DNA of 64,000 nucleotides from Poa pratensis (lineage: Eukaryota; Streptophyta; Magnoliopsida; Poales; Poaceae), in contig CAMZMU010000111.1 in the NCBI GenBank assembly GCA_947311845.1, forward strand, positions 9,738,626 to 9,802,625, written 5' to 3'. A model generated the notes under the pieces. That model did not search any database. It was not told the origin of the DNA and saw only the letters and a program-made list of their open reading frames with translations. The translations under genes and the position numbers were made by a program. Shown piece after piece: positions 34,198 to 46,904 of the stretch; the stretch's first letter is position 1; the number at the start of each line of letters is the position of its first letter.

Positions 34198-35717
34198 TAT
34201 AGATGGTTGATTCTTGTCGGTCCCCTCGTTTTTAGTGCCCGGGAATTGCTTGAGGTTAGTCTTGGTTTACTTTGTCGGGCATTTTTTTCCCACATGTTGA
34301 TCGTAAGGGCACTTGAGGCGAAATCTTTGTTGAAAAAGTTCATTTGGCCATGTCCCCATCATAGTGGCAGTAGTTCAATCTTCGCCGCAGTGTCTATGAG
34401 GGTTCGTCTCCTATACCGGATATGTCAGATTGTGGAAGAGAGTCATCAACCATAATGCTTCCATCAAGGTTTGCAGTGACGTTGGCGGTCTCGTCAATAA
34501 GATCCCGCGACAATGTGTTTTGGCATCGACGTGGAGTTGTGTCTTCTCGTCCAACCTTTGCCTTTATCGCCGGTTCGACAGTCCATGCTTCACACCAGCC
34601 TCATTGGTGTCTCTTGACAACGTCTAGCGACTTGTGGTCTACAATTACTACGGCTCCCTAGCTTTGTCGTTATGGAGCACTACGACATTGAACCAGACGT
34701 GCTATGACTATCGGCTTGTATAGGTCGCAGAGGGTGACAAATTCCCCCAATTTTTTGTAAAATTTTATTTAGGGGTGTTGTTGTAAAGCTTGGACTTATT
34801 TAATATATAGCTCGTGCCCTCGTTCAAAAAAGGACCGTGACAACCTAGCAAGAAGCCTAGAACTAGAAGACAAACCAACATGAGGAGTACCAATAAATCA
34901 TTCGCCTCCGTCATTTCAGCTAGCTTACGGTTATCCATCAGCATTGGTACAGTTGAGCTATATGTATCAATCATCTCACGATCAATAGCAATCCCATTTT
35001 AATTTACAAAATATAGCAACCCAAAATAAATTACAACGAGTATCTACCCGCAACATAAAAAATTACAACGAGTATCAGTTAACTGATAAACCCCTGACGT
35101 TGAACTTGCTAAAAAATTGCAAACGAGTGCTTCGCGAGAAGAAACGAAAACGCATCGCGCATGCAGCTCCATGAACGAGCTGTGCTGCAATACCCTGGAG
35201 GAAAATGGAGAAATTGGGAGGAACCGGAGGGCAAATCTCCGATTCTGACACCGAACATAGCACGGCGGCCGCGGGCGATAGAGCAAGGTACAGTACTAGC
35301 AGGAGTAGATACACAATGAAGCCGGGAGAGAGAAGGCCTGCCGGGCTGGCAGAGCAGGAGATCGACAGAGCGGCGCATCAGATCGGTCCGGCGGCAAGCC
35401 AATCAATGCCCGGTCGCCTGAGAAATTAAAGCCCGGAGTAATGGCGCGCCGCGGCGCGCACTGTCGAGACCAGATCGGCGAGGCGACTGGAAGGTGTGTC
35501 CTGCAGTACAGGAGTACGACGGTGCGGCCACCATGGAGGCGACGCGATGATGGGATGGCCACGAGAAGGGTGGGGAATTCTTGCCCAGCGGAGCATACGC
35601 CCTGGATCATGCTCCCGGCTAGCCGGAGGAATGGAAGGTGAAGAAGCACCGCTGGCGCTTTACTGGGTAACGGGTATGATTTATCGTCGCATCCTAGATC
35701 TTTTTTCTGGAAAACAC
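34198..35717. other. Intergenic; possible old retroposon with A-run
   Basis: 34355-34831 has a 3'-UTR-like stretch ending AGCTCGTGCCCTCGTTC plus an A-run, similar in style to grass LINE ends but without recognisable protein. 35044-35700 is GC-rich with overlapping frames on both strands and no motif. No gene is supported. Confidence 0.3.
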
Positions 35718-35862
35718 TACTCCATTGGTTCCAAAATAATTGAAAAGTTCATCCCAAGTTAAACTATCTTAAATATTATCAAGCTCATAAGAAAATACAG
35801 CAACATCTACCACGATAACCACACCAATTTAGTTAAACTATCTTAACCATGATTTAGTTACG

Positions 35863-36296
35863 GTTTTGCTAGGACTCAGTCGACTGAGAACTTGCTTAGC
35901 GCTCAGTCGACTGATCCGCCGTTCATCCGTGCGTCGAGATTCGTGCGAACCCTAACTTCATCTTCTTCCTCGCGACACACGCGCCAAGCTAATCTGGAGC
36001 CGCCGCAGCCGCGGCGGAGGCGAGGAGTGACTTAACGTGAGGGGTGCAGGGGTTTGCCGGTGCCGGAGAAGGGGCAGGGCTTAGAGGGATGGCCGGGGCG
36101 GTGGCGGACCGGCGGAGGAGTAGCTCGGGGCAGGGCGAGGCGTCGCGGCAGCGCGCCGGACGCGGGCGGGGAGGATGGCGGTTAGGCCGGCGGTGGCTGC
36201 GGGGGCGGCGCGCTCGCCGGAGATGAGGAAGAAAGGATGACGTCAGCCGGCTAAGAATTAGCTTAAATCTCAGTCGACTGCGCACTAGAGAGACCC
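35863..36296. mobile_element. Mutator-like (possibly Pack-MULE) element, 434 bp
   Basis: Flanked by an 11-bp direct repeat ATTTAGTTACG (35852-35862 and 36297-36307); Mutator duplications are usually 9 bp. The ends are imperfect inverted repeats centred on CAGTCGACTGAG. The GC-rich core (35990-36240) looks like captured exon sequence but has no recognisable motif. Confidence 0.6.
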
Positions 36297-36357
36297 ATTT
36301 AGTTACGTCTTTACCACAATAACGACACCAATTAAGTTATACTATTGCAATATACTA

Positions 36358-36530
36358 CTTCCTCCATTCACTTTTATAAGGCACATTACCTACCATTTCC
36401 ATTTAGCCCACATACATATTAAAATGAGTGAATCTACGTACAAAATAAGTCTTGATTCACTCATTTTGGTATATATGTGGGCTAAGTGGAAAGCGTAGGT
36501 AGTGTGGCTTATAAAAGTGAACGGAGAGAG
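36358..36530. mobile_element. Stowaway MITE, 173 bp
   Basis: Starts CTTCCTCCATTCACTTTTAT and ends with the near inverse GTGAACGGAGAGAG, flanked by TA at 36356-36357 and 36531-36532. The two halves fold into a long hairpin. Confidence 0.88.
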
Positions 36531-36532
36531 TA

Positions 36533-38187
36533 CCATAGTATATGACATATTTTCTTATAAGTTCGGTTAAACGTAAAGATGTTTGACTTAAAACAAACCT
36601 ACAACTCGACTGCCCTCCTCGTTACTAATTCATGTTTGCAATGACATTTAAGTGTTTATGCTTTAGACAAAATTGTGTGTTCTGCATGGATATGTATCCG
36701 TCTTGGTTGACTTGGTTAAGGTGTCCACGTCACTGCCATCTATACCCATTTTATTAATTTATGTGCTTTATTTGTATTTGTATTTGTATTTGTATTTATA
36801 TTTTATATTTTTATTTTTTAAATTTCCATTTTCATGTTGGGTTTAACCTTTGTTTGTTGATGTTTGAGTTACTCCATCATTTTCATGTATTTGTTGAACT
36901 AACGTTCATAAGTTTTCCACATAGTGCTATGTTTTTGGTTGGAACATTTATGTTGCATTAGTAGCATATTTTCTGGCGGGAGATGATTTTTTTTTGTCTA
37001 GGTCGATGAAAATTGTATGTCTAATAATTCCAACATTTTTGTTTGAGTGCTGCCACAATCTCTCACATTGGATGATTTCATGGTTCACATGATGAACATT
37101 TTTTATTTAATGATTTGAAGCTTTCATGAACTAATGTCACATTTCTCTATTCCCTAGTGGAATTTTTGTTTGCATCTACGACTTTTTTCTTAAAAATGGT
37201 TAAACATTGTGAAAAATGATATAAGAATGCTCTATAAAGAATTGAAACAAATCCTGTGAGCTAAATGAACATTCCTATTGTATAGCTTCCGGTGCTAAAA
37301 AATACTCTCGTGTGAAACATTGGCTTTTCTACAAGTGTCTAGTTCCATGTTCTTACAAAAGTATATGAATGTTCTACTATAACTTTTGATTTTCTGGCCA
37401 TATTCTCGGTTTCTTCTTTATACAAGCTCTAAAGATGTCACTGTAAGGAACAAGAGATGATTTAAACTGATACCCATTTTGTAAATAATACATATGTGCA
37501 AAAGACTAGCTATTTCTTTAAGGGAGTGTGACTAGGAGAGAGAAGTTTTAGATTTTGGTCTCTAGCGAGACTCAAATTTAAAAATATTCAAATAAAATAA
37601 AATAAATCGTAAATTAATTAACATGATTCCTATAGATGTGTTATACGAATTTGTAATTTTCTATTTGAAGTACAGTAGTTTGTATGATGCACAAAAAAGC
37701 ACAATTTGTGATCCAAGAAGGCAAAACAGTATGTAGTTTTCTCCATGAAAATTTTCTTTTTTTATGTAGATCACAATTGCAAAGATATATTGATTTTTTT
37801 TCTTACATACACACCAGACATCTAGATTTACGTGATTTTTTTAGGAAAATATTTAGATTTTAAAGATAGGTTGTTGATTATTTTTTTAAATGTACTCCCT
37901 GAAGCTTCCACTTATTGTTTTTCGAGTCTAGCCACTTTTGTGGGCTCTTTTTGTGGGCTAAATCTAGTAAGGGTCCATGAGGACTGAGCGCCCACCAAAA
38001 GCCCACCAGGAGCACCAAGCTCCCCCTAAAAAAAAAAGAGCATCAAGCTTTTTGCCAAAATAAAAATCCAGCGCGTCGATACTCGTGATCCGCACAATGT
38101 GCAACCGGTACACTTGACCCATATAATTTTAGAGTAACCACATATTTCGTTAATCCACTACCAAGTTACATTAATAAACAAACGTGA
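36533..38187. other. AT-rich intergenic DNA
   Basis: Contains a short (TTTGTA)n microsatellite at about 36770-36800. No gene, LTR or TIR pair recognised. Confidence 0.5.
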
Positions 38188-38953
38188 GTTGCTTCTCTTG
38201 GCTGACAACGTGGCGAATTTCACTCTGACCGAGGGGGTCGTGGATGAGTTTCGATGGAACTGGGAAGGAAACCACCAGTACTCAGCTCGCTCAGCTTATA
38301 GAGCGTTCTTTGAGGGCAAGATTGGGTGGGCCGGAGCACAGCAAGTTTGGCGCTCTCGAGCTCCAAACAAGTGCAAATTCTTCCTCTGGTTAGCGTTGAA
38401 GAACCGGTGCTGGACTGCAGACCGATTAGGTCGTAGAGGGCTGCCTAGACCGGCCTCTTGCCCTCTGTGTGATCAGGAAGAAGAGGACATAGATCACCTT
38501 CTTCTTGGTTGTGCCCTTTCTAGACAGGTGTGGCACTCCTTCCTGAGCAAGTGGGGTAGAGCGGACTGGGTTCCTGCCCAAGATGACCATCTAGTGGATT
38601 GGCTTCCCTCCAAAGTGTCGGGAAATAACGACGAGAAGGACATGTGGACGGTGATCACCTTGATCTGCTGGAGTTTGTGGAGGCACAGGAACGGTGTGGT
38701 TTTTGAGGGTCACAGGCCTTATGTGGAGGCTGCCATTCGGATGGTGGAGGAGGAGGCCGACCTTTGGAGGGTAGCGAGGATGTTCCGGGTAGCCTAGGAC
38801 CCGTAGATAGGTGGAGGGTTGGCGAGTGATCCCCTACTTTTTCTGGTTCGGTGGATGACGTTTTTGGCGCATGTGCCTAAACGCGTTGTAACTGGCCGCT
38901 TGGCCTCTCCTTCTTGAAACCGATACGTCTGCTTGGACGTATCCTTTAAAAAA
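38188..38953 (+). mobile_element. 5'-truncated LINE tail with intact zf-RVT frame
   Basis: An open frame from the left end to 38797 (about 200 residues) encodes the C-terminus of a plant LINE ORF2. It contains the zinc-binding reverse-transcriptase domain: KCKFFLWLALKNRCWTADRL, CPLC, then HLLLGC and VWHSFL. A 3' UTR and an A-run ending at 38953 follow. A short duplication AAACGTGA lies before (38180-38187) and after (38953-38960), partly merged with the A-run. It is a dead-on-arrival copy without the reverse-transcriptase core, but the surviving frame is undamaged, so insertion was probably fairly recent. Confidence 0.8.
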
Positions 38954-38960
38954 AACGTGA

Positions 38961-40369
38961 AAAGTGAAAACTGAAAGACGGACCATGAGAATTCTCTTGG
39001 CCCTAGATACTCTCTTTACGGTTTTAACATTTTTAGAGCAAAAAATGAAACTTCAGACATATATTATGTTTTCACCATGCTGTAGAAATTCAACCCAAAA
39101 GTTAAACATCGCTAGAGAAAAAAGATACAATTACAGCACTCACAGTGCTAATGGTAAGTTAGCATCCTAAATTGCTTCGCTTTTATTTACAAAGGAACAC
39201 GTGTGATTCAATTCCGGAATCGAAATTTATGTGTTGTGATACATATATGTTGTATGTGTGTTCTCAAATTAGTTTTTGAATCTTTTGAAACTTGTAGAGG
39301 TGATTGCCTGTACCAACTACACCCTTCTAGTCACTGCTAATAGTATTCACTCTGTTTCGAAATAATTAAAGCTCTGTGTTTTTCCTAAGTTAAACTATTT
39401 GTATAGTACGAAAATATTGTATAATGAATCTAATAAAACTAAATTAATGATGTAGACGTTAATATTTTTCTACAGACTTGGGCACACATGAAGTAAATTG
39501 ACTCAAGACAAACCTAAAACTTCAATAATTTTTTAACTAAGAGAATAGTATATAGTAGCTCCTGCCAAAGCTGCAAGCTACCTCACTGCTTGGTCTTCTA
39601 AATTGTTGAGTTTTGACCGAACTAGACTAAAATGAGTTTAACCTGGGTTAAAATACAAGCTGACTCAAGTTGGCAGGTCAACCTACTCTAACTGTGAGAT
39701 TGATCATGTTGAAACTTGTCAGAGCAGTTTACCTAGCTAAGTTTATGTTTTCTTTCTTTAGAATTCTAAAATGTGTTAATATCAATTTCTCTAGAGCTCT
39801 TTTTATTTTGGAAAGAGAAAAATTGGATAAAATGGTACCATTTGATGTGTTGGGAAGATGTTTGTCAACCTTAGCATCTAGAGGACTTTGGTGGCTTGGT
39901 GTGACTGATCTGAAAATGTAGAATATTTTTTTATGCAAATGGTTATGAAAGTTAGAAAATGAAGAGTGTAGCTGTGAGGAGATGGTAGTTCTAAGTAGGG
40001 TCTAGTTCTAAGTACTTGAAACGATGTATTGTGATACATCACAAACCTTCTACAGGGCATTCTCATTTTTGGCTTGGGTTTTATAGACTTAGTGAACGAA
40101 TTGTGGGTGATGACTGTGATGGATGAAAAACCAAGTTTTGGAAGATACCTGGCCGGGTCCTAAATCGTTGTGTGTTGTTTCGCTAGACTTTACAACCTTT
40201 AATTTCAGTCAAAACATCAGTGTGTTGATGGTGTTTGCGCATGATTTTGAGGAAAGCGCTACCAATGCGGCATAACTCGAGACATGTGCGTTCAGGTTAT
40301 TCTATGGAAAGAATCTGAAAAAGTTAAATGGCTTTTAACTAAATGTGGGGAGTTATGTTTTTTTTTAGA
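38961..40369. other. Intergenic with a Stowaway-like MITE
   Basis: 39349-39550 is a diverged Stowaway-like MITE: TTCACTCTGTTTCGAAATAA at the left, AACTTCAATAATTTTTTAAC near the right, TA at both edges. The remainder shows nothing recognisable. Confidence 0.45.
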
Positions 40370-40990
40370 AAAGGGAAAAAAATGTGGGGAGTTATGTAGG
40401 ATGATATCACTTGGAATCTTTTGGCAAATGGAGAATACTCGGCAGCATCAGCCTATAAAGCTAGTCCAGTTCCTTGGAGCAATCGCCATTGACATTAAGA
40501 AAATGATCTGTACAAATTGGGCTCCTAAAAAGTCAAAAAAAAATTACATTACTTGCAATTCAAAATAGACTTTGGACGGTGGACCGGTTACCAAAAAGTG
40601 GTTGGCCAATTGTGATCTTTGACCACTGTGTTTGAGAAATACCGAGTCAGTGGCTCATCTTCTCTTCCATTTTGGTCCACTCTGAGACTTTCGGGCCTCA
40701 TCAATGGCATGCGCTCTCCCTTAAGGATGGGTGGCTTTTGAAGAGCGTCTCCTCTACCTTCAACCAAAAGGTTGTTGCCTCAATCACGATGCTAGCCTCG
40801 TGGGAGATTTGAAATGGAAGGAATGTTCGTGTCTTTCACAACAAGCATACACGAGAAATTAAAACGGAAGAAAAAATTTCGGTCATTGCGTGTGCCAAAC
40901 GATTGAGTGAAATAATGCCGGAGAGTAATCCGTTGAAATATTCGGACTTATACTTTTCTGTAAAACTAATTAACTCATAGATTGGGGCAA
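40370..40990 (+). mobile_element. Degenerate LINE fragment (zf-RVT remnant)
   Basis: Frame-hopping translation gives DDITWNLLANGEYSAASAYK, then WAPKKSK, then IQNRLWTVDRLPKSGWPNC, then AHLLFHFGP. These are the ordered blocks of a plant LINE C-terminus with several frameshifts and stops. No boundary duplication was found. Confidence 0.6.
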
Positions 40991-41527
40991 AACTTTTGCC
41001 TCCATTTCAAAAGAAAAATATGAGGAGTTTTCCGTTAAATCTTGGTATCTCCAAGTAGCGTTCCTTTATAGAAAGATAAGGAGCATGAAATCCCTCTTAA
41101 CAGTGGTGGATCCAGCTCAATATGCCAGGTGGTCCAACGGTGCAATTGTTCATGTAAGCTACTCCGTACTCGGAAATATTGGGTGGTCCATGAGCCACCC
41201 TGGCCACCCTTCTTATGATCGAAGTGTTTATTTGGCTGGTGATTAAAGATGGAATAGATCGAAGTTAAACTGTCTAAAGAACGCCGGAAAGGAGCAAAGC
41301 AGTGAGAGTTTAGTGGTTGACGACTGACGATAAAACCCTTGATTACATGTTATAGACTTATCCCTCGGACAAATATCTATGAAATGTGGTTGGAGGCTCT
41401 TTAGGAGTGAAATCTAATCCTGAATCTCTTGGGCACTTGTGTCAGAATTGGCTAGCTAGCTATTCTGGCAACGATAGGGTGATAGTTACGCTACGACCAG
41501 CTGGTTTACTGCGGACCGTTAGGGAAA
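40991..41527. other. Intergenic, no feature recognised
   Basis: About 0.5 kb between the LINE remnant and the Helitron 3' terminus. Nothing supported. Confidence 0.5.
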
Positions 41528-43861
41528 CTAGGGATCTTAGCGCGGCAAATGCCGCGCGTGTTTGGTGAAATTTAAATTTGAAAAATGTTGATATGGAAAA
41601 GTTGTGAAGATTTGAAATTTATTGAAATGCGAAGAAAGTTTACGGTTAAAAATTGTTAAGATTTTGAAATTTAGTTAAATTGGGAAGTTATTCAGATTTG
41701 AATTCTTTTTACATTTATAAAGTGGGTAGGGCTGGAAGGCTTTTTTTTTGAATTATTCAAATGTATATGCCGTGCACGTGTGGTAAAATTCAAATTTGGG
41801 AATGTTCACATTTGAAAATTGTGTAAGTTTGGAAATAATTGTAATTGAAAAAAGTTTATGTTTTTAAAATGGTCGGATTTTAGAGATTGCTCAAATGTGT
41901 TTTTTTTTTGTAATTTTTAAAAAGCTTATGTTGGGAAAATGTTTAGATTCGTAATTTTTTGTTTTGTAATTTTTAAAAAGCTTACGTTGTAATTTTTTTG
42001 AGGTCTTTAATTTGAAATTTGGGTTGAAAATGCTTCGGTATGGGTATATGCCTTAAGCATTTATTAAATTAAGTATATAATTAGAGGAAATGGAATTCGT
42101 ATTTGCTTCAAATATCCAGCTAATCAAGTTTTTTTTATTAGAGAGAATTTAGTTATATTACCTCTAATATGCTAACTAAATTGAAATGGTAAAATATGTT
42201 TTCTGTTTTACCATACATATTATATTTAACTTCATATTCAGAGAAAATACATTATGATTATATCAAAATATTAACTAATTTGAGCATTTATTAAATTTTA
42301 ATGCATATTTAGAGAGAGTTTACTTGTATTATCTCTAAATGTGAACCATCTTGAAATGATGTAATATGTTTGTATTTTGTCTTAAATAGTTAATTGAGCT
42401 ACATAATTAGAGAAAATACAGTATAAAAGTATTTTTTTTTTCAACTCCATTTAATCAGAAGAAATGCATTGGGATTTTCTCTAAATATTTAACGTTTTTA
42501 AAAATGTTTAAAAATAGATGTATTATGCTATAAATAATTAGAATTTATTTTTCTGATCATTTTGATATATGTTTTTTTTGTCTGGTAGGTAGATTTTGAA
42601 CTACTGATTTTATACTATTATTCATTTTATGTAAATTTTTTAAGTGAATTGGGCCTAATTTAAAAATGTTCAGAAATGTTTGTATTGTGCTATAAATAAT
42701 TAGAATTTATTTTTCACAGTGTAAAAGTTTTTTTTTGGTTTCAACTCCATTTAATCAGAAGAAGTGCATTTGGATTTTCTCGAAATATTTACCGTTTTTA
42801 AAAATGTTCAAAAATGGTTGTATTATGCTATGAATAATTAGAATTTATTTTTCTGATCGTTTTGATATATTTTGCTTTTTTTCTGGTAGGTAGATTTTGA
42901 ACTACTGATTTTATACTATTATTCATTTTATGTAAATTGTTTAAGTGAATTGGGCTTAATTTAAAAATGTTCAGAAATGTTTGTATTGTGCAATAAATAA
43001 TTAGAATCTATTTTTCTGATCATTTTAATATATTTTTCATATTTTTCTGGTAGATAGATTTTAAACTATTGATTTTGTAGTGTTATTTATTTTTCTGCAA
43101 ATTGTTTAAGTCTATTGGACCCACATGTCAGGGTTTTTTTTTGTGGGAAAAGAATAAGACCCTGACTAACGGGGCCCACCGCCACGTCGAGGTGACGTAA
43201 GCAGTGGAGACGGCGGCGACGGCGAGTTCGCCGGCAACGACCTAGCGCGAATTAAGACACGTGGTTGGGAGCGTTGGAAGCGCGCGGACGCGATCTATCC
43301 GAAAGTGGTGGCGCCGCCGCTACTTGGTCGCCGGAGCGACGCTGGCGGCGTGCGGACGCGGCGGCGGTCGCGGAGCACGGCCGCGTCGATTGCGGCGTCT
43401 CTGGAGCAGCCCAGCACGCGTTCCTGGGCGAGGTGGAAGAAGAGGAGGCGGCGGAGGCTCCTGTGTGCTTCGATCTGGAGGAAGAGGAGCGGAGCGGCGG
43501 GGGGAGCGGCGGCGGCGGCGGCTTCCGGCATTGCGCGCGAGAGAGGAAGGAGGAGGGGGAGTCTGCGGACGTTTTTGCACAGAAGTCCGTGCGCTTTTCT
43601 GTAATTGCAAATAGGTCCTTCGGAGTGTTAAAAGTTGGATTGCGGGTTAGTTTCTAAAAGTTGCGGGTTCTTTTTCGTAAAGTTGGCTGTGCCAAAAAAC
43701 GTGCGCGGGCTGTAATTGGCAGAAAGTCCCGAGCTATAGTAACGCACGATTCTTAAAGAGATCTGGGACGTTGCCTCGCTTGATCGGACAGCTAGAAGTA
43801 TTCAGGTGACGTGGATGCTCGTTTGGAGGGTGAATCTGACCTACTTTCATATATAGTAGGA
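41528..43861 (-). mobile_element. Non-autonomous Helitron, 2334 bp
   Basis: Minus-strand 5' end TCCTACTATATATGAAAG at 43861, preceded by A. The 3' end has a perfect 8-bp-stem hairpin (GCGCGGCA AA TGCCGCGC, 41541-41558) ten nt before CTAG at 41528, then T. There is no Rep/helicase. The 3' half is very AT-rich with tandem repeats and the 5' half is GC-rich (43150-43620). The terminal structure and A/T insertion site are diagnostic. Confidence 0.8.
42418..43105. repeat. Tandem repeat of about 298 bp inside the Helitron
   Basis: The block beginning CAGTATAAAAG (42418) recurs as CAGTGTAAAAG at 42717. Shared markers include CAACTCCATTTAATCAGAAG, TCTGGTAGGTAGATTTTGAA and AATAATTAGAAT. A third, partial unit runs to about 43105. 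Confidence 0.75.
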
Positions 43862-45389
43862 TACAGTAAAAGATAAAGCTGTTTATAATGAATTTTGCGT
43901 GGTGATCCTACTAAGAGCATCTCTAGCAGAACCCGCAAAACGCGAACCCACAAAACAGTTTTGCAGGTCGCGCAACTCGCGTTTTTTTGCTCGAAACGCG
44001 GCGCGGCGGAGCAGAACCCGCAAAACAGAATATTCTGTTTTGCGGTTCTGCTTTGCGGTTTCTGCTCCTCCGCACATGCGCTCTATATCACTTTCCCCTC
44101 CGCCTTTTCATTCTCCCGCCTTTTCATTCTCCCGTGCTCCTACTTCCCGCCTTTCCCACGTCCGGCACAGATGTCGCCCATCAAACGCAACCGTGGAGGC
44201 GCTCGCGGTGGAGGAGGACGACGGGGTGGCGCTGCTCGCGGGGGCGCTCGCGGCGGCTACGTCGTCCCTCGCAAACACGCGCGCGGCCGCCGAACACGCC
44301 GGATGAAGACTGGGACAAGGAGCTGGCGCGTCGAGCGGCGGCCATCGTAGACAGGAGAGGGAGGCGCATCAGTGCGGAGGCTAGGCAGAAGGAGATCGAT
44401 CTGCTGCGAGCTTCGATGGCGTACGCAGCTGCCGGCGACACAAGTCAAGGGAGCACGAACGCGGCGGGGGGCGCATCGCCGTCGAACCCAGCGTTCTTTG
44501 ATGGCGGTGGCGTCACCCCGCGTTCCGCGGTACGGGCCTCGCCATTCTGTGAAAGCAGCAGCCGCTCCGATTCGCCGACCGTCGGCGTCGGCGTCCCCAT
44601 CGATCTCAACCAGGCGTTCACCGACTCGCCGGCTATACAGAGAGATCGGCGTCGCCAGCGCGTCGATGTGAGCGGCCGGCAATGCCTGTTTGGCGAGGAT
44701 GGCGATGGTACCGGCTACTCCGATGGCCACATGTTCGACAGAATGCGTGTCGACGTCGACTGCGACATGGTATGAAATCTACGTCCTTTACCGCCATGAT
44801 CATTGTGCTCAATACATGAAACCGACGTGCGCGTTGTTCGATTGCAATAGGTCGAAGGCTCGGAAGTGTTGTGTGACATGATCCGTGAGGGGACGGGGCC
44901 GTCCGTCGGGGAGCCAGATGTGGAGGCTGGATGGTACGTTGAGGAGGAAGATGGCGACGGTGAAGAGGAAGACGGCGACGGAGAGGAGGACGCTGGCGAC
45001 GTAGAGTAGGACATGGAGGGCGTCGAAGAGTACATGGAGGGTGGCGCTGAGGATGTCGATGGCGGCGGCGAGGGTGTGGAGGCCCCGAAGGTCCGGAAGA
45101 CGAGGAAGAAGGGCACAAAAGGCAAGCGGTGGAAGAACAAGGAGGACGAGTGCCTTTGCGACACATGGAAGCTTGTCACGAACGACTCCATCGCCGGTTC
45201 CAACCAAACCTACGGTCGGTATTGGAAGAGGATCGAAGAACAATTCCATGAGACGATGTGGTATGGTGACTTTGCGAAGGTGCCTATGGATCGCAATTGG
45301 AATGCAATGTCGCATAGGTGGCGGGCAATCCAAGACGAATGCAACAAGTTCCACGGCGACCTTGAGCAAATTCAAAGGAGGAAAGAGAG

Positions 45390-46888
45390 TGATGTCTACG
45401 AACGCTTCTATTCCTGTAGACAGTGTTGGGCCTCCAAGTGCAGAGGTTTGTAGAACAGCACCAAGTTTCGCTTAAGTGAACAACCCAAGGTTTATCGAAC
45501 TTAGGGAGGTAGAGGTCAAAGATATTCCTCTCAAGCAACCCTGCAATTAAGATACAAGAAGTCTCTTGTGTCCCCAACACACCTAATACACTTGTCAGAT
45601 GTATAGGTGCACTAGTTCGGTGAAGAGATATCAAAATACAAGTGATATAGATAATAATAGGTGGTAATTGCAATCTGTAGTAAAAATGGCAGCGAGCAAA
45701 CATGCAGCAGAACTGAGAGTAAACGGTATTTCAATGCTTGGAAACAAGGGCTAGGGATCATACTTTCACTAGTGGACACTCTCAACAATAATAAGATAAT
45801 TGAACACATAAATACTTCCTTCACTATGCTACTCTGAACTATTCTCCCGTTGGATAGAAATACCAATCTACTACGTAGGGCTACAAAGAGCACACCTTAA
45901 AGTCTGAGTAAATAAACACCACAATATCATAGAACACAAAGACCATCGCGTAGGGCTATAAAAGCACACCTTAAAGTCTGTATTCCACATATAGGACACT
46001 CCACGCTGTCACTATGAGCATCCTAAAATGGTCCACAAACACCACAATTTTATAGTGACATCAAACATAAGAACAACTCATGGTAAATATACATCTAATC
46101 TTATTAATGGAGCCATACACGCCACCCACACTTTCACCTTGGTATTGTGTTGTCACATGACTCCGAAGATCATAATGATAAAACCACTTAAGTAGCATAA
46201 CTATAACAATGAAGGGGAAACATCTATGAATTCAACTAGATTACAATGCTCATGATCAAATAAAGATCACACCATGGGAGAGAGAGATGAACCACATAGC
46301 TACCAGTAGAGCCCTCAGCCTCGATGAAGAACTACTCCCTCCTCATCATGGGAGGCAGCAACGGCGATGAAGATGGCTCCGGGGGCACTTCCCCGTCCCG
46401 GCAGGGTTCCGGAACAGAGACTTCTGTCCCCCGAATTAGGGTTTCAGATGGCGGCGGAGCTGGGAGTCGTCTCTGGGAAAATCGTCGAGTTTTAGGGTTT
46501 TCTCCGCTGAGGCAATAAATAGGTGAAAGGGCGGCGTCGGAAGGTTCTCATGTCAACGAGGTGACCCCTCGGCGCCACCCCCCTCCAGGCCACGCCGCGG
46601 CCTGGCGTGGAGGCCTCGTGCCTCCCCCGGACTTGTCCTTCTGGCCCATGGAGTCTTCTGGTAAAATAGTGATGTCCGTTGATTTTCGTCCAATTCCGAG
46701 AATATTTCCCGACTAGCTTTTCTGAAACGGAAAAACATCAGAAAACAGGAACTGGCACTGTGGCATCTTGTTAATAGGTTAGTTCCAGAAAATGCATAAT
46801 AATGGTATGAAGTGTATGTAAACATGTAGCAATTGGTATAATAACAACATGGAACATCAAAAAATATAGATACGTTTGAGACGTATCA
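45390..46888 (-). repeat. 3' LTR of element B
   Basis: Plus strand begins TGATGTCTACGAACGC and ends ACGTATCA. 1499 bp, preceded by the GAGAG duplication. Confidence 0.92.
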
Positions 46889-46904
46889 GCATCCCCAAGC
46901 TTAG
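46889..46904 (-). promoter_or_regulatory. Polypurine tract of element B
   Basis: Minus strand CTAAGCTTGGGGATGC immediately before the 3' LTR. The same 16-mer serves element A. Confidence 0.75.

Larger units (their letters stand above)
35718..36605. mobile_element. Old Stowaway-like MITE split by later insertions
   Basis: Left part TACTCCATTGGTTCCAAAAT with AAATTATC-type continuation at 35718-35850. The right part (TTGACTTAAAACAAACCTAC) ends near 36600. Both halves match the typical roughly 240-bp grass Stowaway family also seen at 39349-39550. The middle is occupied by the Mutator-like element and a second Stowaway. The right terminus is decayed. Confidence 0.45.

Noticed and set aside
43261..43657. 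Long overlapping frames in the GC-rich end of the Helitron
   Set aside because: Three overlapping plus-strand frames and minus-strand frames of similar length, all Arg/Gly/Ala-rich, are what high GC gives by chance. No motif was recognised.
44633..45375. Minus-strand frames of 160-188 residues opposite Harbinger ORF1
   Set aside because: They are Ser/Pro/Leu-rich antisense shadows of the ORF1 coding strand.
45013..45453. A free-standing host Myb/trihelix gene
   Set aside because: It lies between Harbinger termini with a TAA duplication, and its frame continues after the nested insertion into the NAM-associated region, so it is transposon ORF1.
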